A DNA stretch of 64,000 nucleotides. Source: Monodelphis domestica (Eukaryota > Chordata > Mammalia > Didelphimorphia > Didelphidae). The notes below the pieces were generated by a model, which was not told the origin of the DNA, made no database searches, and saw nothing but the letters and a program-made list of their open reading frames with translations. A program made the translations under genes and the position numbers. Within the stretch, counting starts at the first letter, position 1. Every line of letters begins with the position of its first letter. Shown here in pieces: positions 22,326 to 32,757 of the stretch. The stretch is from positions 342,036,459 through 342,100,458 of the forward strand of contig NC_077230.1 in assembly GCF_027887165.1 (NCBI RefSeq), written 5' to 3'.

Positions 22326-22555
22326 GAAGGTAGGTGGTATACTAGATAGAGAGCTGGACTTGGAGTCTGGAAGTCCGAGTTCAAATCAAGCCTTAGATAC
22401 TAGCTGAGTAATTCTGGAGAGATCATTCAATCTCTTCCATCCTCAGTTTCCCCATCTGTAAAATTAAGATGATAACAGCATTTATTAATAATTATAATTT
22501 GCTTTGCAAACCTTAGAATGCTATTTAAGTACTAGTAATAATTATTATACAAAAG
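22326..22555 (+). mobile_element. MIR/MAR-type SINE
   Basis: GATAGAGAGCTGGACTTGGA, CGAGTTCAAATCAAGCCTTA, CTCAGTTTCCCCATCTGTAA and a 3' part with GCTTTGCAAACCTTAGAATG. Confidence 0.75.
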
Positions 22556-22640
22556 AAGTGAGGTAACAAGTGGAAGAATGAGGATTCAAACCCATACCCT
22601 CTGACTCCAAGCCCAGAACTCTTTCCACTACTTCATATAC
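22556..22640 (-). mobile_element. MIR-type SINE fragment
   Basis: GAGGATTCAAACCCATACCC and GAACTCTTTCCACTACTTCA are an antisense MIR head. Confidence 0.5.
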
Positions 22641-22799
22641 ACTATCTACACAGGAAAAAGGAACCAGCTAATCTCCATTTCCTAGGAGAGAGCAGAGGAA
22701 ATGACCTTGGACTATTCCAGGAAAGATTTCTAGAATATTAGAATCTTGGACTTTAAAGTGACTTCAAAGGTTATACAGGCCAGGTCTGGATAGAATTCC

Positions 22800-23000
22800 C
22801 CACTATACCATATAGGCTTAGAGTCAGAGAATCACAGATTTAAAGCTGGAAGGGACCTTAAAACTCATGAAATCCAACCATACCATTTCATTCAGGAGGA
22901 AACTAAGGCCCAAAGGGCAAGTGACTTTTATAGGGTAACAGAGAGAATGAGTGTCTAAAGGAGGATTTGAAACAAGTATTCCTGATTTTATCCACTATTC
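22800..23000 (-). mobile_element. MIR3-like SINE
   Basis: AATCACAGATTTAAAGCTGG, AAGGGACCTTAAAACTCATG and AGGAGGAAACTAAGGCCCAA. This is the clearest copy of this type in the window. Confidence 0.6.
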
Positions 23001-23044
23001 AATTCTAATACTCTGTCCACTATGATCCTCCTTGAATAAGAATC

Positions 23045-23210
23045 ATTTTAAGTGCTATGGGCCAGGCAATGTCTGAAGAGCTGGGCTCAAATCTCAGCTC
23101 TACTCTTACTAGCTGTATGGCTCCAGACATGTTTATTTACTTCTCTGAGTGTTGGTTTCCTCACCTGTAAAACAGGTTGTCTAATAGATGTTCATTAAGA
23201 TCTCTTTTAG
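23045..23210 (+). mobile_element. MIR-type SINE
   Basis: GGGCTCAAATCTCAGCTCTA, TACTAGCTGTATGGCTCCAG and TTTCCTCACCTGTAAAACAG. Confidence 0.7.
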
Positions 23211-23268
23211 GGGCAGCTAGGGAGCCAGGTCTGGAGTTGAAAGGATCTGGGTTCAGATTTGGCCTCTC
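23211..23268 (+). mobile_element. SINE1-like 5' fragment with deletion
   Basis: GGGGCAGCTAGG joins directly to GAGCCAGGTCTGGAG, losing the usual GTGGCTCAGTGGATTGA. It stops after GGGTTCAGATTTGGCCTC. Confidence 0.75.
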
Positions 23269-23709
23269 TACAATGCTATGCTCAACTCTTGAAAAGGGTA
23301 TAGATGCAAGAAGGATTTTTCTTACCTTTCTTCTTCTCCCCATCTCTCTGGGACAAGTACATGAGTGTCCCTTCACCCAGTCCTCCCACCCCTTGAAGCC
23401 TTCCTTAACTACCCAATTCTCCCAGTGATCTCTCCTTCCTCTGAACTCCTATGGGATTCATTTTGTTCCTTGGAATTTAGGTTCTGTAGAATGTCAACAT
23501 TGTGGGATTTTACAGTGTTATAGTAAGGCCAGCAGCCCACTCTGAATCTGACTCAAAAAGGATGCAAAGGAATCCTCGGTCTCAATGATCCAAGCACCAA
23601 AGTATTGCAGAGCCACCCTTCTTAGCCAGGGCTCATTGAACTACACAATTATCATAACACAAACAATCACAGTACTCTTCTCCATTAAAAATTCTTCCTC
23701 TGTGCCTCC
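23269..23709. other. Unassigned sequence
   Basis: 23330-23440 has an L2-like flavour (CCTTCCTTAACTACCCAATT). Nothing certain. Confidence 0.3.
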
Positions 23710-24454
23710 TGTAAGAGGTAAAATTAGGGATTATGGACTGAATATATTATACTAGTGGTCGCCAGGGATTAATTTAATCCCAATAAAATGCTCAAGTTAG
23801 TTTGGGATTTTTATGGTGGTTTAATTACAATAGAGGGAAGGAATTAAGAAGAAGAAGAGAGAGAAAAGGGTATAAGTTTTTCTCTGGCCTAGTCTAAGCC
23901 AAGGGAAGTTCAGAGAACTCAGCCACAGGGCCTCCTCAGAAGATTAAACTAGCTCAGCTTCCAGCCATGAAGTCTACTCCAAGATGAAGGGCCTCCAAAT
24001 AGGATAGTGCTTTAGGAGGTAAATGAAAGGAGGAATCAGCCTAACCACTCACCCAGGTCACTCAGGGAAGATGCTTCACCTAACCTACGCTATAGAGCTT
24101 CTCCCAGTTACCTCACAGGCAAGTCACAACCGCCACACCACCAAGAAGCCCAGCATGCTGCCATGAGCCACACGAACCAGAGAGAGAGCCATGTCTCCGC
24201 AAGAGAAAGGCTGGAGAGAGGAAGTGACACAAAATATATAGACCATTTTTTACATCACTTCCTGTGTCTCACATGTACCAATGGTAGCTTAAGCTTAACT
24301 TTGGACAGCCCAGTTGTTTCTTATTTGTCACTTGCTAGCACAAGTCTGTCATAGGCCTTCCTCCTCAACACTTAATTCTTAAGTAGGGGTGTATACATTC
24401 CTGGTTGCTAGGATTTTAAAGACTAATTAGGGTGGAGAAAATCTAAACTTCACA
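23710..24454 (-). mobile_element. Endogenous retrovirus solo LTR
   Basis: It starts TGTAAGAGG and ends AACTTCACA, and is flanked by CTCC on both sides (23706-23709, 24455-24458), a 4-bp duplication. It shares ATGGACTGAATATATTATAC and GTCGCCAGGGATTAATTTAA with the LTR at 37228 (TTGGACTAGATTATATT, GTCACCAGGAATTTATA), so they are one family. No retroviral coding sequence is nearby, as expected of a solo LTR. Confidence 0.75.
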
Positions 24455-24499
24455 CTCCATGGGGTGTGGAAGTCACCCTGGGTTCTCATCCATGAATCA

Positions 24500-24790
24500 A
24501 AAGCAGTTACTAGAACTAGCCACACTCCTAAGAGCTGAGGATACAAAGACAAAAACAAAGCAATCGTACCTTCAAGGAGTTCACATTCTAATAGAGAAAA
24601 CAATATGCAAATATGTGAAAAGAAATTAGATACAAAATACATGCAAGATAATGAATGAGTGAGGGGAGCTGGGAGAGCTCAGTAAGGGACATAGATACCA
24701 GTGGCAAATGGACTGAATTTCAAAGGTAAGTCTGGATTCTAAGAGGTCAGGATAAAAAAAGGCAAAGAGACCAGAGGAAGGTCTGTGTAA
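24500..24790 (-). mobile_element. L2-type LINE fragment
   Basis: GAGCTGAGGATACAAAGACA, CAAGGAGTTCACATTCTAAT and GATTCTAAGAGGTCAGGAT follow the antisense L2 3' order. Confidence 0.65.
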
Positions 24791-24904
24791 AGAATGTCAA
24801 TAGAGCACTTTGGTTGAATTATAAGGAATGAGAAGGGGAGTAATGATAATAATACTGGAAACATTGGGGCCAACTCATAGCATTTTGTGGTTGTGAATAA
24901 AAAC

Positions 24905-25100
24905 AATAATAATGGCTGACATTTAAGTAGCTCCTGAAGAATCTTTACACAATCCTCTCTAGTAAGTGTGAGAAGGAATTACAACCATTTTACAGCTGAG
25001 GGAACTGAGACTTAGAGAGGTTAACTACATGATTTACCTCTGATCACATAATCAGTAAATATTAAAGGCAGAAATCAAACCCAGATCATTTATTCTCTTG
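24905..25100 (-). mobile_element. MIR-type SINE
   Basis: AATAATGGCTGACATTTAAG, ACCATTTTACAGCTGAGGGA and AATCAAACCCAGATCATTTA. Confidence 0.7.
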
Positions 25101-25109
25101 AAGGTCACT

Positions 25110-25522
25110 TACCTTAACTTCTCTAAAGAAAACCATGTCACCCCTTACTCAATATATGCAGTGCTTCCCTTTTACATCCAGAATCAAATTCTATTTAGCA
25201 TTCAAAGATCTTCATAACCTTCTCTCCACCCCACTCCAACCCCAGCCCTTGACCTTTCTCATTGTCTTACTCTTCTCTCTTTACTTTTGATCCAGTGACA
25301 CTAACTTCCTGACTGTTCTACAAACAAGACCCTCCTCTCAGCTTTGGGCATTTTCTCTGGCTGTCTCCCATGCCCTTGATGCTTTCCCTCTTCATCTCTG
25401 TCTCATAGATTCCTTGACTTCCTTTAAACTCCAACTAAAATTCCATCTTCTACAGGAAGCCTTTCTTAACACCTCTTAATTCTATTTCCCTTTCCCAATC
25501 ATTTCCTATTTATCAGTTATGG

Positions 25523-25609
<87 letters not shown>

Positions 25610-25745
25610 TTGTATATTTTCATTTGCTTGTTGCCTCCCCATTAGACTGTGAAGTCCTTGAAGGTAAGGGTTGCCTTTTGCCTCTTTTTGTATCCTCAGT
25701 GCTTTAGCTGGTGCCTGGCACATAGTAGGTGCTTAATGAATGATT
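25110..25745 (+). mobile_element. L2-type LINE 3' region with internal GA microsatellite
   Basis: CAGTGCTTCCCTTTTACATC, GATCCAGTGACACTAACTTC, CTTCTACAGGAAGCCTTTCT, then after the microsatellite ATTAGACTGTGAAGTCCTTG and GGCACATAGTAGGTGCTTAA. This is the best-preserved L2 tail in the window. Confidence 0.85.
25525..25606. repeat. (GA)41 microsatellite
   Basis: Uninterrupted GA units inside an L2 tail, replacing a short alternating stretch at this position in other copies. Confidence 0.97.
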
Positions 25746-26179
25746 CTTCCCTGACTTTTCTATAAAGTAAAGTGGTTGGGGCCAAATGATCTCAAAGTTC
25801 CTTCTATTTCTAAATCATATGATTCCAGGAATGAATTAATAAAGTGGCCAAGTTGTAATGACCCTTTCAGGCTGAAAAATTTAGCTTCCTTGCATTAGGT
25901 AGTTGTAATCCTACATAGGGTTAACTCAGCTCCTCTACCCCATATCAGCTGCAGGCTAGGCTCAGAGCCTCATGGGCCATGTCTCAATCTATCTCCTCCC
26001 TTTGTATATCAGCCCTACTCAGCTGTGATTATACCAGTAGCTGTGACTCCTAGGATGAGTGGTGAGTTTGGCAGGCCGTGTTGCCTCGAACAATCAGACT
26101 TCAGAATGGGGCTGGTGCATGAGGGTCAGAATGGGTCGGGCATATAAAGGTCATAGGCTCTGAAAATAGAAGAGGCTTC
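25746..26179. other. Unassigned sequence
   Basis: 25775-25830 resembles a MIR 3' end (CCAAATGATCTCAAAGTTCC). The remainder (25840-26160) is unassigned. Confidence 0.35.
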
Positions 26180-26325
26180 ATCAGCCCAACTCCCTAATAT
26201 CACAGATAAGGAAACTGAAGGAGAAAAGGGAAAGGAACCTGTTTGAGTTTACCCCACAAATAAGGAGCACAACTAGGATTCAAAACCACTCCATTGACTT
26301 CAATTCCAGGATTCTTTTTATTATA
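26180..26325 (-). mobile_element. MIR-type SINE
   Basis: ATCACAGATAAGGAAACTGA and AACTAGGATTCAAAACCACT in antisense MIR order. Confidence 0.55.
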
Positions 26326-26455
26326 CACAAGATTCTCAGCTTAAGTCTTGAAGAGTCTTTTAGGCAGTTGAGACACCACTAGGAGGGTCTTTCTCACACT
26401 ATGTTCTCCAGTGTCCTATCCATTCCTTCTCTCCCATTCTTTCGTTCAACACAAA

Positions 26456-26685
26456 TAGCCAGAAGACCTGGGTCTCTGTACACGGTCACTTATTTGTGGT
26501 GTGACCTTGAGCAAGTAATTTAACTGAAATGGATCTCCTTTTTCTTACCTCTAAAATAGGGGCAAGGCTATTTACATTAACATGTCAGTATGCCAAGATT
26601 ATTGTGAGGATCTGCTGGAACAATAGACATACAAAGTGCTTTTGTAAATTGTAAAGTCCTGTGTCAATATTGCTATTATTAGTAA
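26456..26685 (+). mobile_element. MIR-type SINE
   Basis: GAAGACCTGGGTCTCTGTAC, TGGTGTGACCTTGAGCAAGT, CTTACCTCTAAAATAGGGGC and a 3' part ending GTGTCAATATTGCTATTATT. Confidence 0.7.
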
Positions 26686-26869
26686 CAGGAGTAGGATCAT
26701 TATGGCTTAAGACATTATTACTCCTAAGTGTATTTACATTCTTAAAGCAGATTCCTGGAAACCTACAAGATTCGTAGAATTACTCTTTTATGGTGTGGGA
26801 GACATTTTTGAGCTGGGGAAGGGTGATGGGAAATATGCAGCTGCCTTTGGGAACAGGAGACCACCAGTT

Positions 26870-27523
26870 GGGATGAATGGGAAAGAGTAAAAACAGTATA
26901 ATAATGGTAGAGTTTTATGGGAACCCAGAATCAGAGTCAGAGGAAGTTAATTTCAAAGGCAGCTCAGAAGGTACAGTCAACTGGGTTTTCTGCAAGTTTC
27001 TAGTTGGCCCCCTGCCCCTTGAGAACTCACCCCAAAGGAAGTATCAGGCACACCTGTTTGGGACCGAACTGTAGGCTTTGAAGTGTTTGGTGACCCCAGT
27101 TGGGGTGGGACTGGTAGACATAGTCAAATATTGAGTACCCTTATTTGTCTTAGCAGTTTCTCCCTTTGTAGGAAAGTCATCTCAGGAAGCCCAGCTCTTG
27201 GTTTGACCCTTTTCTTTTGTAGATGGCCACTCCCTATAGCTCAGCTGGGACTTATCTATGCATGTGTGCTGTACCAAGTTCTCCAGAGGGTATAAAAGAC
27301 CCCCAAGTCCTGTCATTCTTTGGAGAATCATCTCATGCAGTGCATTCTCCCAGAGATACTATTCCCAGAGTCCCAGAGCCCTTGGCTTTGTGTAGTTTTT
27401 AGGAGCCTGACTCTGTGTGGCGGCTGAATATTTGAACACTATCTCCTGATTAAAGACTTGGTTTGTGCTGACTACTTTAGTAGTTCTGTGTTATTTCTAG
27501 TTAAGGGTACCTAATTCGATACA
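26870..27523 (+). mobile_element. Endogenous retrovirus LTR, probably solo
   Basis: The TATA box GGGTATAAAAGAC (27288-27300) lies about 155 bp before an ATTAAA poly-A signal (27449-27454), and the unit ends at GGTACCTAATTCGATACA. The order promoter, short transcribed leader, poly-A signal, CA end is that of a gammaretroviral-type LTR. The 5' edge is approximate and no viral genes adjoin. Confidence 0.6.
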
Positions 27524-27729
27524 TAATGAACCAAGAGGAATCCCTCCAAAACATTGGTAACTGAGAATCTAACTTCTCTTGAGGTGTCTTCTCCCAAGAC
27601 ACCATACTTTGGGAAAGCTCTGATTTTTAGGAAGTTTCCTCCCTTACAATAAAGCAAAAACTGTCCCCTCTGCAACATCCAAGCAGCATCCTTATTTCTC
27701 TCATCGTGGGTCAAGCAGAATAAACGTCC
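27524..27729. other. Unassigned sequence
   Basis: A 76-codon minus-strand frame (27511-27741) shows no domain. Confidence 0.4.
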
Positions 27730-28385
27730 CTTCTTCAACAAGTCAGTTCTTTAAATACTCGAGGGCAATCATCCTGTTTCCTTATATTAGTTTCTCTACT
27801 CTAGATCAAGCATCTCTGGTCCCTTCAATCAATAACATAGTTTCCAGTCACCTCACCATCCTGGATGCCACTTTCTGGACAACTTCAGATGGCCAATATC
27901 CTTCCAAATGAGGCACCCAGGACTGAACCCAACACTCCCAGAGTACTCTAATCAGGAGTGCAGGCAGTGGGGTTGCCATTACCTTCATAGTTTGCCTAGC
28001 TTAATGCAGTTTAAAATCACATTAGCTTTTGGAGCAGCCATATCACATTGTTGATATGCATTGAGTTGGTATTTCATTAGAAACCCCAATTCTTTTCACA
28101 GGAACTGTTATCAAGCCACACCTCCCCCATCCTGTGCATTTGCTACCTTTTTTTTAGCCCAAGCATAGAACCTGACATTTATTCCTGCTAATCTTCATCT
28201 CATTAGATTTGACCTATTGCTTTCACCTGTTGAGTTGAGCTCAACTGTTCCCTTTCTTCGTAATTCCTGCACCCACCCCAGGCTTTGTGACAACTGCCAA
28301 TTTGATAAATGTGCCTTTAACCAAGTCATTGACCAAGATACTGAACCCAGAGCACTCTATAGATTTCCTCCTGCGTGACACTGAT
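27730..28385 (-). mobile_element. L3/CR1-type LINE
   Basis: CCTCACCATCCTGGATGCCA, TTTAAAATCACATTAGCTTT, ATAGAACCTGACATTTATTC and CTTTGTGACAACTGCCAATT are antisense CR1-clade sequence. The last corresponds to the catalytic-loop region of the reverse transcriptase. Confidence 0.72.
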
Positions 28386-28499
28386 TGCTACTAACAGTAA
28401 AGCACTATGTTTTGGAAGCAGTTCAACCATAACATCTGCATTCTTATCCTGCTGCTAGAAATGGCCATGTCACAAAGGTTCTTTCACATGCCTGCTCAC

Positions 28500-28745
28500 C
28501 CTTTAAAGCCTAGCTGAAGTGTCCCCTCTTCCATGAAGTCTTCCTTACCTTCCTCAACACCCCCACCCAATAGTATTTCTCGCAAGGTTTCCTACAGTAT
28601 TTTGTCTAGATCTCTCCTTTGTCCAGTCACATTCTTATATTTATTTTCAAATCTGTAATATGTGTACCCATTCCATATGTAGATTATACATTCTTTGCCA
28701 GCAGGTACGAAGTTGTATTTTCTCTTTGTATTCCTCAGAACTAAG
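28500..28745 (+). mobile_element. L2-type LINE 3' region
   Basis: CTTTAAAGCCTAGCTGAAGT, TCTTCCATGAAGTCTTCCTT and TATTTTCTCTTTGTATTCCT. Confidence 0.65.
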
Positions 28746-28751
28746 AAATTA

Positions 28752-29025
28752 TTTAGCCAATCCAACAGCAAGTATTCATTTTTTTAAAACTGTTATCTTC
28801 TTTCTTTCTTAGAATTGATAGAGTATTGATTGATTCCAGGGCAGAAGAGTGGTAAGGGCTGGGCAGTTGGGGTTAACTGACTTTCTCGGGGTCACATAGC
28901 TAAGAAAGGTCTGAGGTTGCAAGTACTTACTAAGCACCTACTATGTATACCAGGTATGATTCTAGGCACTGGGATTACAAAGCTAAAATGAACGTCTCTG
29001 CCCTTAAGAAGTTCAGAGTCTAACC
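28752..29025 (-). mobile_element. L2-type LINE 3' end, split by a SINE
   Basis: AGCCAATCCAACAGCAAGTA before the SINE, then TACTTACTAAGCACCTACTA and CACTGGGATTACAAAGCTAA after it. The repeated GCAAGTATTCA/GCAAGTACTTA at the junctions is the SINE's target duplication. Confidence 0.68.
28786..28917 (-). mobile_element. SINE1-like element, truncated
   Basis: It keeps AGAAGAGTGGTAAGGGCTGG and GGTCACATAGCTAAGAAAGG but lacks its 5' third. Confidence 0.8.
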
Positions 29026-29029
29026 CAGG

Positions 29030-29075
29030 ATGTCAAGCATATAATAGGAACTTAATAAAGGTTTGCTGAGTTTAA
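29030..29075 (+). mobile_element. L2 3' tip
   Basis: CATATAATAGGAACTTAATA then AAGGTTTGCTGAG. Confidence 0.55.
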
Positions 29076-29145
29076 ATACGTACTGGAATTTTATCACCCT
29101 TAAAAAAATCTAAGCTGCTCCGTTTGCTAAAGATACATTCTTCCA

Positions 29146-29335
29146 AGGGGCATTGAGGTGGCTCAGTGGATAAAGCACCACCCCTGGATTCAGGAGGTCT
29201 TGGATTCAAATCTGGCCTCAGATAGTTCCTAGCTATGTGTCCCTGGGCAAGTCACTTAACTCCAATTTGCTTAGCCCCTGCCAATATTTTGTCTTAGAAT
29301 TGATGCTAATACAGAAGTATGGGTTAAAAGAAAGA
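29146..29335 (+). mobile_element. SINE1-like element
   Basis: GGGGCATTGAGGTGGCTCAG to AGAAGTATGGGTTAAAAG, with the B-box region TTGGATTCAAATC. Confidence 0.85.
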
Positions 29336-29339
29336 TATA

Positions 29340-29560
29340 GCCTTTCAGAGTATCAGATGAATGGAGGGACAGTTTCAGAAACAGGAAGACACAAGTTCAA
29401 GTCCCATTTCTAAGATGTGTCTGACTCTGGCAAGTCACTTAACCTCTCACCGTCCCTAAGGTAGAGCATCCTTGGCTATCTGCACTGATCTTCACCAGAA
29501 CAATCACAGGTCCAAACCAATGCCCTCCCAGAGCTGTCATCTAGTCATGCTGGATCCCAG
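29340..29560 (+). mobile_element. tRNA-derived SINE, possible RTE-linked family
   Basis: ACACAAGTTCAAGTCCCATT, GCAAGTCACTTAACCTCTCA, then AATCACAGGTCCAAACCAAT. The 3' half differs from SINE1, MAR1 and MIR. Its ACCAATG/ACAGGTCC pieces suggest the RTE-mobilised SINEs of opossums, by memory only. Confidence 0.45.
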
Positions 29561-29718
29561 GCTCAGTCCACCAAGTATCCAATGATTGCTATGAGGAAAG
29601 CCAAACTGACCCCATTACAATAAGATGTCTGATCTACTTCATTCCTAGTCCCTCTGTTTGCATTTAGACATCTGAGGCCATGCTGATTTTTACTACCCCT
29701 CTTCCCAGGGGGAGTTTG

Positions 29719-29935
29719 GGGGGAGTATAGCTTAGTGGTTAGAAAACTGCCCTCAAGCCCTAAAGACAAGGGTTCAATACTCCTTTCTGACATAGATCAT
29801 CTGTATGACCCTGGGAAAGTATCTTCACACCTCAGTGGTACATGAACTCTCTAAGACTCTAAGTTGTAGAGAAGAGGTCATCCTATAATTCCCTAATGGG
29901 AGAGTTCCCCACACCAATGAAAGTAGAAATCCTCT
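29719..29935 (+). mobile_element. tRNA-derived SINE of the same type
   Basis: The tRNA-like head GGAGTATAGCTTAGTGGTTA and B-box AAGGGTTCAATACTCC are well kept. The 3' half has AGACTCTAAGTTGTAGAGAA and CACACCAATGAAAGTAGAAA. The A and B boxes are spaced as in a tRNA gene, but the head has no sound acceptor stem. Confidence 0.5.
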
Positions 29936-30043
29936 TTCCTCTATCTTTACTTGATTGCCTGGTATGTAACATTGGATGTTAGAATATAGAACAAAGAGAA
30001 CCAGACCCAGCAGGACCCTTAGAATATCAGGACTATTAGTTTG

Positions 30044-30245
30044 AGGGGCAGATAGGTGACTCAGTTATAGAAAGCCAAGCCTAGAGATGGGAGGTCCTGG
30101 GTTCAAATCTGGCCTGAGATGCTTCCTTGGTTGTGTGACCCTGTGCAAGTCATTTAACCCCAATTGCTTAGCCCCGTACCACTCTTCTGCTTTGGAACTG
30201 ATAGGTAGTATTAATACCAAGACAGAAGATAAGGATTTTTTAAAG
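30044..30245 (+). mobile_element. SINE1-like element
   Basis: GGGGCAGATAGGTGACTCAG, GATGGGAGGTCCTGGGTTCA and GACAGAAGATAAGGATTTTT. Confidence 0.88.
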
Positions 30246-30254
30246 GAACTGTCA

Positions 30255-30375
30255 GGAACCTTAGTAGAATGGAAACTCCTTGAGGGTAAAAATCTATCTA
30301 CTTTTTTAGTATAGCTAAAACCCCCATCATTCTACCCAGTGATATTCTCATTAAATATTTGTTTGATATTGAATT
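30255..30375 (+). mobile_element. L2 3' end
   Basis: AATGGAAACTCCTTGAGGGT and CTCATTAAATATTTGTTTGA. Confidence 0.6.
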
Positions 30376-30399
30376 AAATAAATTAATTTAGAATGTTAA

Positions 30400-30550
30400 A
30401 TGTAGAATGTCAGAGCTAGAAGGCACTTTAGATGATGTCTAGTCTAAGCCTCTCTTTTATAGAAGGGGAAATCAAGACCCAGTGAGCAAAAGGAGCTTGC
30501 CCAGGTTCAAAGTCCTTCCACTAGCACCTTGCTATGAGTGTTGAGACCCT
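30400..30550 (-). mobile_element. MIR3-like SINE
   Basis: AGAATGTCAGAGCTAGAAGG, TTATAGAAGGGGAAATCAAG and GAGCTTGCCCAGG. Confidence 0.5.
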
Positions 30551-30593
30551 GTGAATTCCTTGCCTATCAAAGAGATCTAGAAGGATCATAGAA

Positions 30594-30797
30594 TTTATTT
30601 TTATTTTTTTAACTCTACTTTTGGATTTAGAATTCATACTAAGAATCAAACACAGAAGAACAGAAGAACAGTAAAGAATGGACAATTGGGGTTAAATGAC
30701 TAGGCCAGTGTCACACAGCTAGCAAGTATCTGAAGTCAGATTTGAACCCAAGACCTCCCAACTCCAGGCCTTGCACACTGAGCCAGCTAACCATTCC
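30594..30797 (-). mobile_element. SINE1-like element with 12-bp target duplication
   Basis: AGGATCATAGAA is identical at 30582-30593 and 30798-30809. The body is diverged (AGAACAGAAGAACAGTAAAG duplication near 30655), so it is an older copy with a well-kept target duplication. Confidence 0.9.
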
Positions 30798-30862
30798 AGG
30801 ATCATAGAACTTTGAGATGATCTAGACCAAGTGACAGGGAAGGGGAGGCTGGATGGTCTAAT

Positions 30863-31060
30863 AGTAGCAAACCCATGGCACGTGTGCCAGAGGGGGCACT
30901 CAGAGCCTTCTCTATGGGCATGCCCACCATCACCCCAGTACAGAGTTTGCCAGAGTTCATACCTAGAAATGTAGAGGGACAAGGGGCTGGGCTGCTCCCT
31001 TCCCTCTCTCCATGTGTGCCTGAGGACATAACCTGCCCCTCCAAAAGGTTTGCCATCACT
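30863..31060. mobile_element. hAT-type non-autonomous DNA transposon
   Basis: The ends AGTAGCAAACCC and AGGTTTGCCATCACT are inverted relatives. GGTCTAAT (30855-30862) and GGTCGAAT (31061-31068) are a 7-of-8 target duplication of the length hAT transposases make. The interior ACCATCACCCCAGTACAGAG has no coding capacity. It interrupts no gene I can see. Confidence 0.68.
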
Positions 31061-31068
31061 GGTCGAAT

Positions 31069-31439
31069 GTATCCTGTAAATAGCCAAACAAATAGCCAGG
31101 AACCTTCATAAGAGTTGCCTTGCTGTAAATAGCCTTTTTAGACTAAAGGAAATATTTTGCCCCTGTCTAATTTCCCACCAAAAAAAAATAAACAATTCCA
31201 AATCCCATAGAGGCAAGAATCCAAAAAAATTTTAAAAGAAAAAAATCTGACCTCCCACTGAGAAACCCATTTTTCCTTTCTTTTGGGGCCAGGAGGATCA
31301 GTACAATGACTCCCACCCTTTTCCCAATGTCTGCATATTTAGGGTTTGATGCTGTTCGGTCCACAGGGTCACAAGTAGAAACGCCTCAGAAGAAGGGGTT
31401 ACACAACCTCTCTCCTTGGAGGGTTTCTAAGAACAGTGT
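31069..31439. other. Unassigned sequence
   Basis: A-rich at 31175-31250. No family or exon recognised. Confidence 0.4.
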
Positions 31440-31665
31440 GACCAGTAGAAAAAGCTTTAGGACTGGAATCAGAAAACCTGGGGGGTGGGGAGAGGGAGTA
31501 TGAGTGGGGAGGGAAGGTAGTAGAAAGTGGACTAGATTTGGAAACAGAAAAGTTGGGCATCCTGACTCTGAGACCAGCTTGTATGAGGACTTAACCTCCT
31601 GAACCTCAGTCCATCACACATAAAATGGGTGATTTCTAAGGTTCCCCCCTGACTCAAAATCCTAG
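31440..31665 (+). mobile_element. MIR-type SINE, diverged
   Basis: GACTGGAATCAGAAAACCTG, GACTTAACCTCCTGAACCTC and CATAAAATGGGTGATTTCTA, with a G-rich insertion at 31481-31530. Confidence 0.5.
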
Positions 31666-31724
31666 GAGCAGAGCTCTGTTATCACTAATCCTGCATGATC
31701 ACAGACCATCACAGTCACATTCAA

Positions 31725-31865
31725 TTCATCAATCCATCCACAAGTATTTAGCAGGCTTATACCTGGTGTTAGATACTGTACTAGGTAGAAACACGAAGAT
31801 GAAACTAAAATTGTCCCTGTTCTTGAGGACTTTACATTCTCTTGGGGGAAACAATATGTACAAGA
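31725..31865 (-). mobile_element. L2 3' end
   Basis: ATCCACAAGTATTTAGCAGG, GATACTGTACTAGGTAGAAA and GAGGACTTTACATTCTCTTG. Confidence 0.65.
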
Positions 31866-32520
31866 TGAGTGAAGGAGCTGAATATGCTTCTTGGCCCCTT
31901 TGGGCTGTCCTTTGATTCATATCTAATGATATAAGCTCCCCAGACTCTGGCTGAAGGGCAGGTGATGAGACCAGAGGGTCCTGTCTGTTCCCTTGGGCTC
32001 CATAATGGCAGCAGGGAGAAGGGAGGGGATTGACAAATAGGATTGGTCACTGAAGAGGAAGAGAAGCCCACTCTCTCTCTCTTCCCATCTGTCAAATCTG
32101 TGGTTTAGGATTCAGATAGCAATAAATGGATTTCTCATGATGAGAGGATAGGGTGAAGAGGATATTTCTCTTCCCTCCTTCCTTTTTCCTGGAAGCAATG
32201 GTGGATACTCAATAGAAGGTACCAAGGGCATGTGCTTAGCCAACTGAGCCCAACCCTGAGTCTGGGGTCCCTTCTTGGCTCGTTAGTCTTGTGTTTCTAT
32301 TACTGAGCACAGGTCATTGAACAATAATTTTGAGATGGAGGTTTCCAGCCTCAGGGAAGACCTTGTGACCATGAGAGCTCTTGGTTCAAGATACTGGTTG
32401 CCCAGAAGAGGGCCTCTGAAAACTTAGAAGAGATGACCAGTGCAGAGCAAATGACCCAAAACCATGATGTTCCTTGGCAGAACATATGGACTTGAAGTAA
32501 GTTACTAATAACTGATCCAA
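31866..32520. other. Unassigned sequence
   Basis: About 650 bp without a recognised repeat or domain-bearing frame. Confidence 0.4.
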
Positions 32521-32730
32521 GGGGCAATTAGGTGGCTCAGTGGATTGAGAATCAGGCATTGAAACCAGGGGGGACCTGGGTTCAAATCTGACCCCAGATA
32601 CTTTCTAGCTGTGTGGCCCTGGGAAAGTCACTTAACCCCCAATGCCTAGCCCTTACCACTCTTCTGCCTTGGAAGTAATACTTAGTATTGATTCTAAGAA
32701 AGAAGGTAAGGGTTAAAAAAAAAGTAGAAC
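32521..32730 (+). mobile_element. SINE1-like element with A-tail
   Basis: GGGGCAATTAGGTGGCTCAG through AGAAGGTAAGGGTTAAAAAA. It is complete. Confidence 0.93.
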
Positions 32731-32757
32731 TGATGTTGGGGGGACGGAGAAAGAAAA

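Noticed and set aside
29719..29790. Functional tRNA gene
   Set aside because: A and B boxes are present, but the acceptor stem does not pair and SINE sequence continues downstream, so it is a SINE head.
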